Assembly: GCA_023433305.1 (NCBI GenBank)
Contig: JAEZCZ010000026.1
Span: forward strand, 1-64,000
Length of the DNA: 64,000 nt
Reading direction: 5' to 3'
From: Pseudomonadota bacterium
Lineage (GTDB): Bacteria > Pseudomonadota > Alphaproteobacteria > Sphingomonadales > Sphingomonadaceae
The notes under the pieces were generated by a model. It was not told where the DNA came from. It saw only the letters and a list, made by a program, of their open reading frames with translations, and searched no databases. Positions 63,988-64,000 of the stretch are shown piece by piece. Both the position numbers and the translations under genes were made by a program. Position 1 is the stretch's first letter; the number at the start of each line of letters is the position of its first letter.

Positions 63988-64000
63988 ATGACCATGCCCG
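63988..64000 (+). CDS. pyrH: First codons of a gene, probably pyrH (UMP kinase)
   Basis: An ATG at 63988 preceded by CCGGAGAGA begins Met-Thr-Met-Pro before the window ends. The rpsB-tsf-pyrH order and a similar N-terminus in alphaproteobacterial UMP kinases support the call, but four codons cannot prove it. Confidence 0.5.

Overview
The window is GC-rich chromosomal DNA from an alphaproteobacterium, most likely an order Sphingomonadales member of the Erythrobacteraceae/Sphingomonadaceae type. This is inferred from a class I (archaeal-type) lysyl-tRNA synthetase, the aroQ-accB-accC and rpsB-tsf-pyrH gene orders, a 4.5S RNA next to dnaX-ybaB, a complex I NDUFA4-like accessory subunit, a gene-transfer-agent-type holin, a DUF6456 protein, and a GTTC-N7-GTTC box of the alphaproteobacterial LexA type. 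No rRNA, CRISPR array, integrase, transposase or prophage was found.

Layout. 0-5 kb: end of an unknown gene, then a minus-strand cluster of a secreted tannase/feruloyl-esterase lipoprotein, a Tat-exported SnoaL-like protein, a MoaF-like protein and a small XRE regulator. 5-10.6 kb: lysK, a 2-oxoglutarate/Fe(II) hydroxylase, an RcnB-like Arg-rich secreted protein, acylphosphatase and the ABC-F factor ettA. 10.7-20.3 kb: five tightly spaced minus-strand genes for exported DUF11-type proteins around a 1667-residue protein with an apparent outer-membrane beta-barrel. This is the best candidate for an undescribed surface system. 20.4-25.8 kb: tRNA-Pro and tRNA-Ile2, a polysaccharide deacetylase with an atypical histidine kinase, an Lrp regulator, a structured element ending in a perfect intrinsic terminator just upstream of a DUF6152 gene pair, and a PilZ protein. 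25.9-28.3 kb: aroQ-accB-accC. 28.4-30.3 kb: small lipoprotein, lone GTA-type holin, EamA transporter and tRNA-Pro.

30.4-33.4 kb: yajC-secD-secF. 33.5-37.7 kb: a glycosyltransferase translationally coupled to an XRE/S24-like regulator, a divergent DUF6456 gene, and the ABC-F gene uup. 37.8-44.5 kb: secreted proteins, then PepSY-like protein, OmpR-family regulator, histidine kinase and a sulfatase/phosphoethanolamine-transferase-fold enzyme, arranged like a pmr-type envelope-modification locus. 44.5-50 kb: chorismate mutase, polyprenyl synthase, OmpA-family protein, hrpB, complex I subunit. 50.1-52.4 kb: 4.5S RNA, dnaX, ybaB. 52.4-53.4 kb: a small accessory patch with an ORFan and a gene broken by an in-frame TGA, the latter flanked by degenerate direct repeats. 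53.4-58.8 kb: CDGSH protein, lon, hupB, lipoprotein, TrmH-family methyltransferase, tRNA-Tyr. 58.8-64 kb: PAP2-like membrane protein, psd-pssA, a small membrane protein with a LexA-type promoter, then rpsB, tsf and the first codons of pyrH.

Most genes are housekeeping. The observations most worth following are the DUF11 surface operon, the LexA-box small membrane protein between pssA and rpsB, and the structured leader or small RNA upstream of the DUF6152 operon. All assignments come from reading the sequence by eye; no database search was run.
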